64,000 nt of DNA from Fasciolopsis buskii (taxonomy: Eukaryota > Platyhelminthes > Trematoda > Plagiorchiida > Fasciolidae). The notes beneath the pieces are model-generated. The model was not told the DNA's origin. It made no database searches and was given only the letters and a program-made list of their open reading frames with translations. The translations under genes and the position numbers were made by a program. This document shows, piece after piece, positions 24,713 through 39,741 of this stretch. Where the stretch lies: NCBI GenBank assembly GCA_008360955.1, contig LUCM01004079.1, positions 156,624 to 220,623 of the forward strand, in the 5' to 3' direction. Position 1 is the first letter of the stretch. Each line of letters begins with the position of its first letter.

Positions 24713-27700
24713 AAGATTAATGATAAAAGTCCATGTGTTCAATTCTGCCACATCGAAATTTCATCCTTCCATCTTATCCACCTACGGAATATCGTATTGT
24801 TTCAACGGCCATTATCCAGTGAGCGTCATGAACAACTACGAACACGTCAAATCACAAACGAGGGAGTAGTTTAGTTAGAAACTCATTCCGTTCGCGGGTT
24901 TCACACTCTAATCGCATTGTTTCCGCAAGTTAAGATCCTGAACTGTGTACCCGCTCCCGTGGGAGCGCTCAGAGCATATGGAACGTAAAACGAAAAGCAC
25001 GTGAGAAGGTAATTTGAAAACAAAAACTAATGCTCCTTTCGGTGTTATGCACGGAAATAGGCGTTTATCAGAATGCAACTATGTTTTCGGCAAAGTAATT
25101 AATGAATCGCTAGTTCAGATGCCACAGATCACGTTCCACAACATGGTTTCTGTCTAAGTCTATTATAAACTGTCCTGCACAAAACCGCCCACTATATGCG
25201 AAATATCAACGCTCCACTGCTATCAATAATGATGTTGGATTTTTGTTAATGGTACGCACACAAGTTTCATTTACCTGAATAGAATTTGTAGTCATTATAA
25301 AGTCCGAAGACCTGACAGGGTTCGATTTTCAACGAATTAAGAACCGCGGAGATATGCCAAAGGCACTCTGAGAATAGGCACACAAGTGTGGTCCACCGAC
25401 AGTATTGGTTTGATTACTCGAGCAATCGATATACTCCTTGGTAGATAAAATTTCTCAATCGTTCTCTATTTGACTACCGGATGTTATTATTTGATTCGTT
25501 TATAAACTATTGCCCAGTAGATGCTATCCATCCGCGCAAGAATAGGAACCGCTTTCCGCAGGCGAAATCCTCCACGAAAGTTAGAAAGGTTTGTCCATGA
25601 GAGGAAAGAATGAATGGACGTTGAATACATGTGCACATCCAATCGTCAAAGTTTGGCCAAAGGAAGGTCACTGTACTAAGATGCCCACGATAGTCTCGAG
25701 AATGAGTAGGACGGTGTAAAGGTGGTCTGTAGTTTGCGATACATGTTTAGTTAATTACAGTCATTATTGCCTTGGTGTGCTTGAGCGCAACCTTCGGCGG
25801 ACCTCGGCCGTTTAGAAATGCATCGTGACAGACAGCTCACTCTGAACTTTTCATCGGATATATCAATGGTGCACAGCAAAACTTTATTTTTTTTTCAAAG
25901 TTGACTTGGTTGTTCCATCATTTCTATATCTAACTGTCTTTTTTAAAAGCGTTAGACGATTGCCTAAATATAACTTTCGGTCATTCCATTGTTCGTCACA
26001 CATGCACAACCCAATTGTACATATTACAAAGGTAAACCCTAGTGACGTTTAGTTGGTGAAATATCTATTGATTTCCGGCCGCTGAACTGTGTAATCCTGG
26101 AACCGATCAAGTAATTGATAAGACTAATTACCAGTCACAGGTGCGGAGTGGTTTCCATTCAACTTGAGAGCTGTAACCAATTCGCTGATATTTACGGTTT
26201 CACTTCCCCTTCGGATTTTTTCCACCGTGGGTATCATTGCCAGCTTACTACACTTTTGGACTGGTGAACGATTTACGCTCAGGCCAGATATGAGTCTGGT
26301 TAGATTGGAATATGCCCGGATGACAATCCGTACATTACCCGGGAACGGAAAGGCGTTTGTCTGGCAAACAGAAGGATTCACGAAACGAGAGTGAAAATGG
26401 TAGCATACATAACGCGCATTTACCCGGAGCAATTGACAGTTGACATAACAGGCAGTTTGCTCACCTACGCACTGTTAATGTAAACGCAACAGCAAAATGT
26501 GAACTGAATGAGTAGGACTCCGAAATGCGGACAACATTCATTCTATAAATTATCAAAGCCATCTCTAAATCTTTTGTTTGCACAGTAAACTGATTTGAAA
26601 ACACGCCGAGTTTGCAACACAGCGACTGGATTGACAAGCATAGCTCAATCTTACGCGAATATTAGAATAATCCTTCATGACATTACATTATTCCAGTTGA
26701 TATACTGATCTTAAGCAAGTGCAGTCGCGATGACCAAAACGCTATAATTTGATTGCTATTATTTCTACTCTTAGGCAAGAGATTAGATGGTAGTACAAGG
26801 ATCCCATTGGTTCTTCATGGGTTCCAAATAGTTCCGGCGGACGCAGATAAACCAACGTTTTAACCAATTATTTGCTATATGTGAATACATCAGCAATCAC
26901 TTTTGGCCATCGGTAATCCACATTAAACATTAAACGTTTTCTTTTTCTTTTTGTCTATGCGATACTTCGGAAATCGATTTTCCAGGCTAATTCAATTTTC
27001 TTTATTTTACCTTTATCTTCTTTAATAAAAAGTTAAATGAAAACCTTAAACTTGGTTCTACAGCTGACAGCGTGAATGAAACAAGATAAACAATCAGTTG
27101 AATACTATTGATTCTCAGAAACACGATGCTTTACGATTTTTCCAAATGATAATCGTCATTGCATTGACGTTTACATCGATGAGAAGAGGATTCATAAGTG
27201 ACATTTGTAAGATATTACCTAGTTGCAGAATGCAAGTACTTGGGGGTTCAGTTGAAATTCCATTACAAACGAGTGTGAACGCTATTTGAGCAAGTACATT
27301 AGTTACAGTAGTTTTCTTCGAAACGACGCCATGTCTGATAACAGGGGAAAACTAAATGACAATACATTACGTCAAGTCTTCTACTCCTTACGGATTAGTT
27401 GGTTATTCGGTTTTAACAAGATGGATATCTGATCCGATTATGTTTGCCGTATATTAGTTCTCGTAGCAAGCTAAACCCGAGCGGGGTCCGTTAATCGGCG
27501 ATTTGCTGTCCGTGTGCAGAATCGAGTCGGACTGGACGCTTTTCCTATGTATGCCTCATTCAAATTGACTCGTTCACAGCCAGAAGTGATCTGTCCAAAT
27601 GCAATCCAATCCAATTCAATAGACGCGAAATACGAACTTGTTATCGGCTATCGAAATCCAGACTGTCGAACTCGCAGCTCGTGCCCAGTCAATTTAATAC

Positions 27701-30700
27701 AGAGAAATCAGGAATCTTGTGCGTGACTTTACCTTCGTGAGCAACTGGCAGCCGTAGCCTGGGTTGAAGGTAGCTTTTGCCAAGAACTGTTGGCCTTAGC
27801 TGGGGACTCGTTCAGTTCTAGCTCTTGCCCCTACTAAAGTATTGTTCTTGACTGGCGACTATATGAGCATCGACACAAAAAAGAACCAACGTGGGGAGTC
27901 TGGGAAGCTAGAAGCAAGCAAGCAATTCACTTTCAAGCTAAAAACAGATTTACGACAAAGTATTTACTTGCAGAATTAAAGAGGCAAGCATTTTGCGCGA
28001 TGCCCACAGTTAGGTTTTTGGAATCCTTGAGCAATCCTCGATTTTTATCCCACCGCGTATGCTCGGAGTATTACACAGAAGTCGCGGATGAAAAGATTTG
28101 AAACTGCCTTATTATTCTTTGACACGTAATATAAGACCCGGATACCGTGAGGTGCGCATCAATAGCCACAGCCGAATTCCCGGTTCCAATAAAATGGTCA
28201 AATTGGTTTGAAGTCAACAAATCATGTGAATATAATAATTGCTAAACGAGCAGACGAAAACTAAAGAGGCTAATGGTGGTTATGGAAGAGTTATTACTGG
28301 GTGCTTGATTTGGTTCATCTTTACGAAGTCATGAGTGATCCCTTGGTGAGCCATCCAAAAATGAATAACTGTAAATGGCCACCTCACATTTTGCTACGCC
28401 TTGCCCCAAGGACGCCGTTACGCAATCGAATGCCCCTCGGAGTTTCACATAGCCAACGCCGCTTTGGACGAAATTCCAAAGACGTTTCCTGACCATTCAC
28501 GGACTCGTTTTCAACTTATCAGACAAAACCACGAATTTACCGTTTCCTTACATTGTAATATACAACATCCATTTTGGACAGACCAGGCCATGGAAGTAAA
28601 ATTGATTTTACTCAATTACACATTTTATCCACGGGGTTTATTAGAGGTTTGGCGTTTGAAACGAAATTTTGTCCACCAAACAACTGTCTTCGTGAAATAT
28701 GCTCAGTCAACACATTCACTTACCTTCTACAAAATCAACAACAAAAAAATGAAAACGAAATTTGTTTTTCACAAGCGATTTTAATGTTTCAACTGAAGAA
28801 AATACGATCACATTGTACACGTGACTGCGTCTTGCATAGATCAAACTGTCAGGTTGTTCAAACCGCCAACGCGCGAAAAAATGTTGCGTGAGCAGTAGAA
28901 AACTTTTCCAACGAGGTTGAGGTGAAAGAGGAAGCAAAAATAAAATTTTAACAAATATGTCCAGGGAAAGCCGGTTAATCATGTTTATTTAGGTATGTGC
29001 TAAGCACATTGTCGATGACGGTGGGCTACTTGCGCTTTTGATACACAAGTACACTTAAGAAGATCAAAGTCTGGTTATTTTCGGCACTTATTGATTAATG
29101 CCTTCGAAGTAAACCAAAAGGTATTGACTGCGAATCAGTGGGCACTACTTTGCAGTTAGATGGATGGCGTCCCCCTTGTTTCAATTAAACGTATGAATTT
29201 GTAGCTCAGCTCGGCCTGATAACGGCCTACTTACTTGACTAGTCACATCTGATGACGTCATCACAATGACGTAATGCCAAAATTGTAAACACTGTCACTT
29301 TCTTCCCCGGTAATATTTGTTCCGTTCAGGACAGAACTACACAGATCCCGTAAATAGTTGAACTTGTCTAAATCCAATGACTAAAAACCATTTCGCAGCT
29401 GATTCCAATTATTCTGTGTGACCGATGGTAATTTGCTTGATTTCATGCCCTTCGGGCATTACTCTTCACAGACGGACCGAATATTTTTTGGTCATTCTCA
29501 CATTCGGGAACAAAGCAAACTTGTGTAAATCGATCGGCTCCCTGCAGGAAACAAGATGACACAGTGGCAACACACACGCACGCCTTCCGGGTGAAAGGTT
29601 TTGCCACACTTCCTGGGCACAGAATTTGACGGGAATTGGATGAATTTTAATAGGTGCTTCGCAAGTTAAAGATTGATCAGAACGTGAGCTCTGTTTGCTT
29701 GAGTGATGTGGTCTTAATCGTGGTAAAAACAAACAAACAAATTGAACCTTGTCCCTGCTCAAGCCGGAAACAGGAGACAATTCACGTTCCCACTTGGTGA
29801 TCGATAAATGTAAAGAAAGGATCAAATGGAAGTCGAGTGTTAAATGAAAGGATCAAATAAGAATGGAAAGAAGGCACGTTAAGTGTGGCCGGATCAAGAT
29901 AGCTATGAATAATTTATCTCGTTAGGTGTTTTTTATGTCAGCACTTCAAAAACCAAGCTTCGTCACGACCGATTAGAATAGCCCCGCCCTCAGTATCCTG
30001 GAGAAAAGAATGAAAGGGAGTGACGAAAACCAATGAATTTGAAAATATTAACAAGATAAAATAGAACAAGTGACATTAGATGAGTCGACCAAGTATAAAT
30101 TCGCAATACGTTTTGACTTTCATTTGTATCAGCTGCGTTAAATATTCAGATTAATAAGAACCAAGCGGTAAGCATTCCTTTCAGTTGGGAATTTCGGATT
30201 GCGTGATTTGTTGTACTGGAAGTTAAGAGAAACCAAGTGAGACGTGCAATGTGTCCACAAGGCAAAATCGTGTTTAGACCATTAAGGCGTCACACAATTT
30301 ATTGAACGTGAACCACATAGATCGATACAGCACGCATTCCCTCTCCTAATTTGTGATACGAACTAAGAAGTTGTCTCGGTGGAGCTCGCATAACTGTGTT
30401 GCCTTGTGGTCGTTTACGGAAGCGGTTTATCAAACCTTCCTTGCTAACTGAGCTGGCAACGGTCTAGTCCCTCATTGTCCAATACAGATATTAGTGATTC
30501 CGTCCGATTCATTCCCAATCTCGGTGGAATGGAAAAAAATCGTGTTTGTCCTAAGGTTTAGGTTGTTGGTTTGCACGAAGTTGTGATTCTGCAACGTACC
30601 GTCAACTGTGGATATCTGCCACCGTGTTACGCTCGTGCAGAGAATAACTTCCACAAGTAGTCTAAAGCATTAGTCTGATCGCAAACGAACTTTCTAGCTG

Positions 30701-31027
30701 ACAGTTGTTGTTTGATTGTATATGAAAAAGGTAATTCCGAGCCTAACTTATCAATATGGCCATCAGGAAAGAGTTAAATTTTCTAGCGATGTGGACAGAC
30801 TGGAGCAAAGTATTTTCTTGATCCCGAACGAATGATCCCTGTTTTTTAGTTTGGGAATCTTGAGTCGACATCTAGTAACATAAATCATTGTCCGAATGTG
30901 CAGTGATTGATTCAGTTGACAAGTTTCTTTTCCAGAGCAATGCGATTGGTAACCAGTTTGTAAATATTAGGACAAAATGATGTAAGGTGTGTATCGAAAA
31001 ACCGATGCGCCAAGTATTGGTTTTTAA
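24713..31027. other. Long stretch without recognised genes
   Basis: Open frames of 60-127 codons are scattered on both strands (for example 28401-28784 plus and 29825-29466 minus). None carries a motif I can assign, and no shared repeat was seen. Confidence 0.5.
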
Positions 31028-31249
31028 TTGTGAATGATATAATGTCGATAACACAGCGTTGTTGGCAGATGCTATGTGCTAACGTTTCGACTACCGTGGA
31101 TAGTCTTTCTCAAAGCAAATTCTACAACCAAATGCTTGCAACCAAATGATTGTAAAACTTGCCTTGAGAAAGACTACCCACGGTAGTCGAAACGTTGACA
31201 GATTCCGTCTACCAACAACGTTGTGTTATTAACATTACGTTATTCACAA
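31028..31249. repeat. Opposed pair of hammerhead-like repeats
   Basis: Arm 31028-31131 pairs with 31145-31249 at about 85% identity around a very short loop. The right arm on the plus strand carries CTTGAGAAAGACTACC, the loop CAC, then GGTAGTCGAAACGTT: a 7-bp stem (31172-31178 with 31182-31188) followed directly by GAAAC (31189-31193). The left arm has the same on the minus strand, with one C-to-T change in the stem that converts C-G to G-T pairing. The layout resembles a type-I/III hammerhead core, but the CUGANGA box is altered, so it is probably inactive. Such motifs are known from Penelope-like elements. Confidence 0.6.
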
Positions 31250-34200
31250 ATAAATCGTTGTCGTTCTTCAATGCCGTGGTCAATAGGCAAACTTAAAATT
31301 TCCAAACACAGAACACTGGCCTGGTCTTCGTAAGTGATGCGAAATGAGTAAAAGTGCGCATTTATTCCGGGATTTTGTTAACACGACCATAGTGATGATC
31401 AGGAGGAGACAGACGAAATTCGAAAAATGGGTACAAATAAACGGACTAGTCTGCACAGCACAACATTTATTCACTTGGACGGTTGGCCACGATGAAATAC
31501 CACGTCCGCTTTGGATGATGCACTTGAAGTTCCAAGAACAATGGTAAAATGAGTCTATGGAAGCATTGTCATGTGATACGAATGAGAATCATGCAAGTCC
31601 TGGTGACATTTTGGCGAAACTGGACGATGATCACGGGAAGCAGGAAAAACGAGAGAATATTTTGTAAGTAACCATGGTGAATAACAATACTGGTTAAACA
31701 TTCTTTTACCCAGCAATACGTCATACGTGCTACTTCAGAAGTGAACGTTTTCCTCAAAGAAGCAATGTTCCACCCAGATCGAACTTCATGATTAAGTCAT
31801 CCACTGCAATGAAGACTGGAACAAATTTATTCGCTAAATCAACCCCCCTCCAACGTCTGCTCAACTGCTTGTTTTGTACAAGCGAAAATCAACTGTCCGG
31901 ATGAATTTGTCCGATTTAGCCACGATTGGTGAACCAGCCGTGCTGGCTACGCACTCGTGTATCTTGTTTGTTTTATGCAATGGGCGAAAAGACAACAGTT
32001 TTGTCCCGGTCATCTTCGTCTCTATTTTTTTATGCCAGAACGGTCTGGCTGCTCAAGTCACTCGTGGATCTTTAAAAAACCTAAATAACAACCCTCATGG
32101 TCGACCGAATGCTCCTTTGCTGACATGATCTTTGATTTCTAGAATATACGAGGCAATTAAAGAAAGGGCAGAATTTTCAAAGCCTTTTTAATGACTTCGC
32201 AACATAAAATTGTGTACTATTCGCTTAAAACGTAGACTCACGTGAATTATCGCAGATTCAAAACTCAGCCACGCTCCTCACCGATGCCCTAACCCAAATG
32301 TGTTACTGCTGAGTCGAAACTGGAAGCTGACTTCTGCCCCCTAAGACAACTACAATTGTAAAACAGCTGTTTACATTAGACGACTGACTCTAAAGTCCAA
32401 TCTGCGATACCGTTGAACGTATATCAGATGGCGTTAGAACATACACTGTGCAGTAAAAATAAACGAGTCAAATACGCATTTCCTTGTGGAGCCATTATAT
32501 TACCTGAAAGGACCCGGTGTATATCTAATCCGTCGTAAATGACAATCTGCTCGAGGATGTCTATATTTCAACTAACTGTTGACCGATATCTTATTCCGTG
32601 ACGATCGTGTGAGGAAGATTTGCATGCAATTCGAATGTGAACTGCGGTAGTCGTCTTTTCGTTATCCTTGTTCGTCAGATTTAAAGGGATACCGCATTTT
32701 AACTAATGCCCAGTCAGCAGATTTACAGCGACCTGTGTGTGAATTTAAACAGGTACTGGAAGACGGAGAATCACCGGCATTGTAAGAAACGAGGTAAATA
32801 AATGTGCTGTTTTTCCGTGCGGCAGATCCGTGCACGTAGTCCTATGCGGTAAAAGTGGGGATTTAAACGAGGTAAGACCCATCAGAATGTCGTACACATG
32901 TTCCGTCTAGTCTATCCTTGAATCTTAGTTTGTCATACACTATGTACATTTAGCATTCGCTCCCAGATGTGACCGGATTTTGATAAAGATGTGAACGGTG
33001 ACATTTGTGACGAAATTCGCCGGCCCTAAACCCCCGAGGATTAATTCACGGGAACCGCTTTTGTGTACTTTGTGCATCCGAAATTCGGTGCTAGTATCCT
33101 CGTCCGTAATGATGATTTCACAAATTTTAAGTGACAGGAAAAGCGGCTTCCTTTTTTTCGTCTTTTCCGCGTATACCTTCATGTGCTAAACTACTTCCCA
33201 GTCACAAGGTCGGTTTCCATAGTCCCCGGCTGTTTTGTCCGGTGGCACCGTGAGACACGGTCATTTTTCGTGACACAAACCAATCACGATGACATTCACG
33301 TGTACAATTAATGAGGTTCCTCTTCCAATCAGAAACTTTTCTATTGCATTCCAGCCGAGTGATCGTGCCCTTCCAATATATCTCTTTGTATATGGGATCA
33401 TTAGTTAAGTTCATTTCTATTCCCTCAGACTGGACACGTGACAAGTGTGACTTTGTTGTCCATATTCGAATTCCCATCAAACGGGGTGGTGCAGCCAATT
33501 ATATCGATGGAATTTTGCTAATTTTCTTCAAAACCTACTATTGGGAATTTGACCAACATCAAATTTGTCTGTCGGAATTTCGCTCCCAAATCACCAAGAG
33601 TCTATAGTTCTTGAACATATCCATGGATTCACGGGAGTCTGGTATTTTGCGGAAATCATATTTAGAATCAAGGAAATTCTGTAGACTAAGAGTGTGTCAT
33701 TGTAACATGTCGTTTTTGTCATTGCCCGTCCAAACTGTACCAGTTTGAAGCATTTCCCACTAAACCTTCGAACGCCATCATGTGCACAAATGGATAGGCA
33801 TCAGATGATATCACAGACGCGTGCAAAACGGTCGGAGAATTAAAATTCACCAGTGAAATGTCGACAAACGCATACATGTACAATGCTTTGGTTTGGCATC
33901 CTAACTGCATTTGCATGAAAACCAGACTCGAGAAAGCCTGGCCGTTATAAGGAAAACGCGAACAGAAATTGCCTGTCTTTCTACCGTTTCACGTTGTTGA
34001 GCAATACGAGTTCGCCTCGAACACATCAAAGGATAACGGTTATTTGATGCTCGCCCAACCGAACTCCGTTACCATAGTGTACATTCTCCCGTATTAATTA
34101 CCGCGCATTTTGGGTCGCATTAGTGTTAACAACTGCTGGTTGTTTTTCGGTTAGACACCGCGCTAACGAGATTATTCGCAACTGGGATTTTATGCCATTC

Positions 34201-35211
34201 GTTTGATCTCTAACTTTGTGTCGTTCTTGCAAAGCTTTGCTCATCGACCTTGAAAACCGATTGCCGGCGATCTTTCTAATTTGGCCCGTTTCATCCGTAT
34301 GCGACGCCAAAATTTCGGTACCTCCACCCTTTGGTCGTATTAGCGTGCGCATTTTTTCAGTCCGATATTTTGGAAATGCTAAATTTGTCCGACCATTTGC
34401 ACAGGTATTTTTAATTGATCTCTTGAATACAAATTAGATGGACAACGGAAACTAAACGGATCGCTTGCGAATGTTCAAACCATGAGACTAATGGTAGTGA
34501 TTGCAAAAACATCCCGGTCCCACATTCTTTTAGAATGCGGTGAATGCTTAGCAACTCACTTTGATGGCCTTTTTTGTTTGAAGTTTGTACCTTACATCCG
34601 AAATGTGGACACCATCAATGTCCATCAGTCCAGTAGAAACGTTGCAGTTCCATGGCAATAGCTGTGTACATTTCAGAATCATTTGCTAACTCTATTTTCA
34701 AACGATTAGGTGGACAGGAAATAGGGTGTAAATGAAAATAGATCTAATAGGTCTATTTATGATCGCGACCTATCGCGCGAATATAGCCCTCTGGATAATT
34801 TGACAGAAACCTGGCCACTTAATTTCCCACGTCCGTTGTTCTGTTCATGTTTCGTTCGGTACAATCAACTTGGGGTTGATGCACACATGCTGAACCGTCA
34901 TCTGGGATTTAAGTTATACCCTTCTCACGTTGTCAAAACCTGTAGAGTGGACCATCTTTGGAAGCGAATAAAAAAACAGCCCGAATAGCCACTTCGCGGA
35001 AGAAGGTTTTCAAGCCTTAGGCTAAAACTAATCACGCGGTCGATAGAATTTGTTCCCCAGTATAACCCGACAAATAATTGTACATTAGGAATAAATGCTT
35101 GCTGCTGAATGTTTTTTTACACTTGTTACCTACCTACATTTCCAACTCCTCAAACTGGATGTTTTTCATTCAAAATTCCGTACTTTTCTTTGCAAAAGAA
35201 TACGGACATGC

Positions 35212-35234
35212 AATCTAATCTAATCTAATCTAAT
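35212..35234 (+). repeat. AATCT pentanucleotide repeat
   Basis: Four and a half perfect AATCT units. No nearby gene is recognised. Confidence 0.95.
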
Positions 35235-36257
35235 TTGTCCTCAGATCACGTGCAGCAGTCACCATCCTCTGAGATAATTATGTCTGCATGATTTTTCTGC
35301 AAGAACAGCCTTGAGCATTAGGGTCAGCCTCGATCAAATCAAATTTCCGTGACCTATCAATGCTATTCGAGCCAATCGGGTAACGGCCGGAAAGAATAAT
35401 TTGTCTGAATTTGACAAGTGTTTGTCCAAATTGATTAGTGTCCTCGGTCGAAAGATTTCGAACCGAACAGAGCTTTCTCGGCTCAATTTCCTGGATTGAA
35501 TACAAACAAATCAAGATAGAAAATGTGTTTCAATTCCATGCGCAGAAGACCAATTACCTTGAACGACAATCAAAGCCAATTTCCAGCGATACATTCTGTT
35601 CAAAGTGAAAAATGGTATATTTAAATGGTACATGATTGAGGGCTTGTTATCAATAAACAGGCAGGGGTTAAAGTCAGCGAACGAGTATCGCGAATTCGGT
35701 GACTTTCCCCAATGTTCGGTGACCATGACTACAAAGCCTACCGACTCGCAAGCTCCGGAGTCAGCCACATTGCGGGAAGAGAGTGCAAATAGTCACGATC
35801 ACCGAAACGTCTAGAATGCGAGTATTGTTTAGTGGAATAAAGCAATTGTCCACTGATAACTGCAAGACAGTGCCCACAAATGAATGAATGCGATTAAGAT
35901 TAATCACGGTGTGACAAGAACAGCCTCAAAGCAAACAGGTAATGGTTGGCTATGTGAAACCATTTAAAACAGGCAATCGTCTACTGGGTTTTTTCTGTTT
36001 TCTCTTGGAGCCCAAAGGAAATTCAACAATAATTGAATGCAAAATAAATTTTTGCCTTCGTATATAATGAATCCGGGGACTATGAGACCAAGATCGATAG
36101 CACACACAACAGCTGGTGCAACATGGTGTCTGGTGACTCGCTCACACGCGCGCCCAAATCACGTGAGTGCAAATTGGTCCAATTTCCCCGGATCTGGGTA
36201 ATGCAAAGGTGATTTTACGAGCGAAAACGGAAGTTTACGTAAAACATGCACACACTG

Positions 36258-36273
36258 GTGTGTGTGTGTGTGT
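36258..36273 (+). repeat. GT microsatellite, 8 units
   Basis: A short perfect GT run preceded by a few CA units. It produces the Val-Cys repeat in the longest open frame of the window (36167-36637), which I therefore do not treat as a gene. Confidence 0.95.
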
Positions 36274-39200
36274 TTATGTCAGGTCCGCGGGACCAATACC
36301 TGAAAGAACAAGCAAGAGATCACAAACGACCGAAATCCATGGAGTTCCTGACTGTTTCTCGCTGCGTGTATTAGGAAGATTAATCCTTTATGCTTTGCGC
36401 TTAACGGTTCGATTTCTTTTGATCTACTGTTATCTAACCGGTAGGTTATGGTTTGAAATTACGTTTGGGGGGAACCGAGTGCGCTCTACTTCTTATCTTA
36501 GCGACATAGACGAAGTCTTTTACATTGTTGGTCATAATATTCGGGGACCAGTATTTCAAAGAAACCATCGTCTTCAGGAGCCGATATGTTTGATTGATCG
36601 TCCTTGTTTAGATGTCCATTTTTCCACATTTTGCTGAGTGGTTGGGGAGATTATAAAACAAGTGACGACAGAAGGTGAAATTTTGGGAGAATATTTTTGC
36701 TCGGCCGTAATCCGTATTTAGCACAGAAACCGGAGCAGAGATTGGCAAAACCTTCTACGGTTGCTCAAACTAGCGCCTTGGAGTGCAACTAATCGAGGAG
36801 ACTAGTAGCTCATAAAGCGACCCATGCGACTGAAGCATTAGGAGCGTAAAAAGAGACGAAAATTTAATGTCAATGAGAAGTTTGAACAGGGCCATAATTG
36901 AATCAAACTTTGCCTCCTCAGGCTGCCTGCACACCATCACGACACAATCTTGTCAGATCGTTTGGGGCTCGGATTCCGTGACACAATAGTTTCGTTCAAA
37001 TTCTTCTTCCTATTCCCGATCGAAATTCGGTTCCATCCTTTGCCCGTTCGGGAATTGTCCCTTAAACACGGACGTCTGCTCGAGACACGTGGATTTATCT
37101 GTCTGGTCCTAATTGAAACCTTGGTAACGAAACAGTGCTGACCATCGTTATCATTGTTTCTCTCGGCATTCTCTCACAACCGGTGTTCTGATCACAAATT
37201 GTGCCTTTACTCTGGATTCGTTAAACACGAACCCAGGGACCAGAGAATATTTACGTGTACCTGAATTGAGCAAAAACGAATATGTTAGCCCAGTTTCATT
37301 GTCCAAAATTGATACCCGAGGCTGGGAAAACAAACTACCATCGTGAATCAGATATGGATTAGATGGTCTACCCAATAACAGGAAAGATCAAGGTTCATCC
37401 TAGTATACTACACTTGATTGAGCTACAATTTTCCGTTTATGGCTAATCGATAAGGAACATAACAAAAGGTATGCTTTTCACGGAGAGATTTATTGATGAT
37501 TATTTGCGCTGGGTAAGACGTGTCACCGGCACCCATTCGTTAAACAATAACGGCAAATTAGTTGGTGGGAAAACTGACTGATTTCCGTTAGGTCAGGGAT
37601 CAGATACTCCTAGAGGTTAAGCCAAATTTATTGAATTTTTTTTATTACCCTAGGATCACAACATTTGACTGAACTGCCCTATTTGCACTAATTGAATTTG
37701 AAATTTAAAAAAACGGAACAAACTAAAGTTCAATATATTCTAAAACTAATGGAATAAAATGTTGGCATGTGTGAGTTTCAGGGCAGTTGATGTTCGTTGA
37801 ATATTACTCATTTTACCTCACATTTCTAGATCGAATCCGTGTTTTGAGAACTAAATCTGATCGACCTTGAATCGTTCTTCGATTTTCCCAGACGGAACCC
37901 GGTAGCCCACTGACAAATCAGGAAACCTCCAGTTGCTATGGGGCCACCGGTGGGCTATTTGAGATTGTAATTAGAGTCTTGCCTCTCGTTTGCTAGATTG
38001 CCCGGTTGATCAAATGTTTATGCGCAAAAAAACTGGACTGAAATGTGTTTAATTGGGCGTAAAAAATTATGAGCTATAAAATATTGATAATGACAAATCC
38101 ATTTTGACTTGGAAACAGTATTGTTATTTCCACACGCGAATTTGTTGGGCGATGGGAGGTGCGCAGTGTTGTCATACTTTGAAACACAAAGCAGTCAAAT
38201 ACGATTGGATTCATTTGCTGTGCGCAGTTCATAGTAGTAGCTGACTGATTTCATGCTATCTCCAAACTCTTCACATACACAGAATCATAGCCAAGATGTT
38301 CCCATAAACGGAAGATCAATAAAATTTGTCTATAAGCTCTGCAATTAATCATCAGCATGAACAAAGCACTTCGTGCTCCTTCGGTCATACAAGAAATTTG
38401 GTACAAAATTCACAAAGTCCGGCAGGCTTTGTTTTGCACTTCTGACCGCCACGTGGGTCGAGTTTCATTGGAACACAACGTGTTTGTGACGCGGCCTAGG
38501 GACAGCCTAATCAGGTCAGATGTGAACGGGTCCAAACAGTCTGTCGCTTTCAGTTTACGGTAACATTTCGACGTAAACTTAGCATTCTGAAACGAACGTG
38601 TGTAGTCCAATTTAGATTTGTTCGTCTTAATACTAGTCAATGGGAGTTTGCAAAAGTGCGCGCAATGATACAATGACTTTCGTTGAAAAAAGCAAAAAAA
38701 CAACCAGCTCTATATGTTGTTGGCTAAGTCATGCAAACACCATGACAAACATAGCACGGTGGCATTTTCCCCAATAAAAGCGAATAAAAATGTCCAGCTC
38801 CCAGACAGTGCGTGCAGATCGATTTTTCAAAGCCCCAGACACTTTGTGATCGCGTTTTCGTTCTGCCCAGGTGCGCTCAAATCGATCGAACAAACTAAGC
38901 TCAGTTGTGGCAGACACACAGTGGTAGCCAACTTGTGAATCACGAAACATTGGTCAGATGAGTTCAGGTTGCCGAAAACGAATGTTCATCTTATCCGTGA
39001 ACAATTTCTGCCTTGGAGTTTATGCGTGGTATGCTTTCGAACATAAAAACAAACTAATTCAGGATAAAAACCTTTTATTTCCCAATTGACATTTGTACAC
39101 GTGCCGGCCGGGTAGAACATGCGACTGTGTCGAACTAGCGACGCAAAAGCTTTTGGATGAATATATCTTGGGAATCAGCACGCATTCCATCACGGACACT

Positions 39201-39589
39201 GATTTCCATTTTTTTCATGTTTCTTTCTGAAATTCACAACCTGACGGCTTGTTTTCACAAATTCTGACTGTGCTGTTCAACAGTGTTCTCACGCACCTAC
39301 CCGTAAGAATCACACATATGCACAAACACACACACATACAGGTGCACAGTTAAACGAACAAAGACAAACATGTCTACACATTTCCAGGGTCTTTTCTGGT
39401 ACGAAAGGAATGCGAATCAGGCTAGACAGGGACAATGATGTACGTCTTTTACAAAGTTGTTTGGACTACGCTATTGTTGTCTATCCTACGTAGGCGATTG
39501 GTATGAATTGGTTTGTTGCATAACCGTGTTCAATAAATAAGGACAGATCGATTTTCCGAAAACCGAGTTCTTCTATCTCTTGCTGATTT

Positions 39590-39741
39590 TAACAATTAAA
39601 TAACAATGAGCATCCCTTCTCGGGAAGGGAGCTATGGCCAACAGAGTGTTCCCAAATGGGGAAGCCGTCTGGCAGTGGAAGGATTCAAACCGGTGATATT
39701 CATGTCCAAACGCGACGACCTTATCCGTTGGGCCACCGCCT
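39590..39741 (-). mobile_element. SINE family A, copy 4
   Basis: A minus-strand copy, more divergent than the others. The B-box reads GGTTTGAATCC, the body CTTCCCCATTTGGG, and the tail TTGTTATTTAATTG. The A-box region TGGCCCAACGGATAAGG is well kept. Confidence 0.82.

Larger units (their letters stand above)
31250..39589. other. Long stretch without recognised genes
   Basis: It holds the AATCT and GT microsatellites and several overlapping sense and antisense open frames near 33.2-33.6, 34.1-34.4 and 35.3-35.8 kb. No domain is recognised and frames conflict between strands, so none is annotated. Confidence 0.5.

Noticed and set aside
29466..29541. Minus-strand segment after an excellent CTTGTTTCCTGCAG acceptor, open for about 30 codons in two frames
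   Set aside because: Protein-like in appearance but unrecognised, and too short to distinguish from chance.
36167..36637. Longest open frame of the window, 156 codons on the plus strand
   Set aside because: It runs through a GT microsatellite, shows no recognisable domain, and one frame of this length is expected by chance in 64 kb of such DNA.
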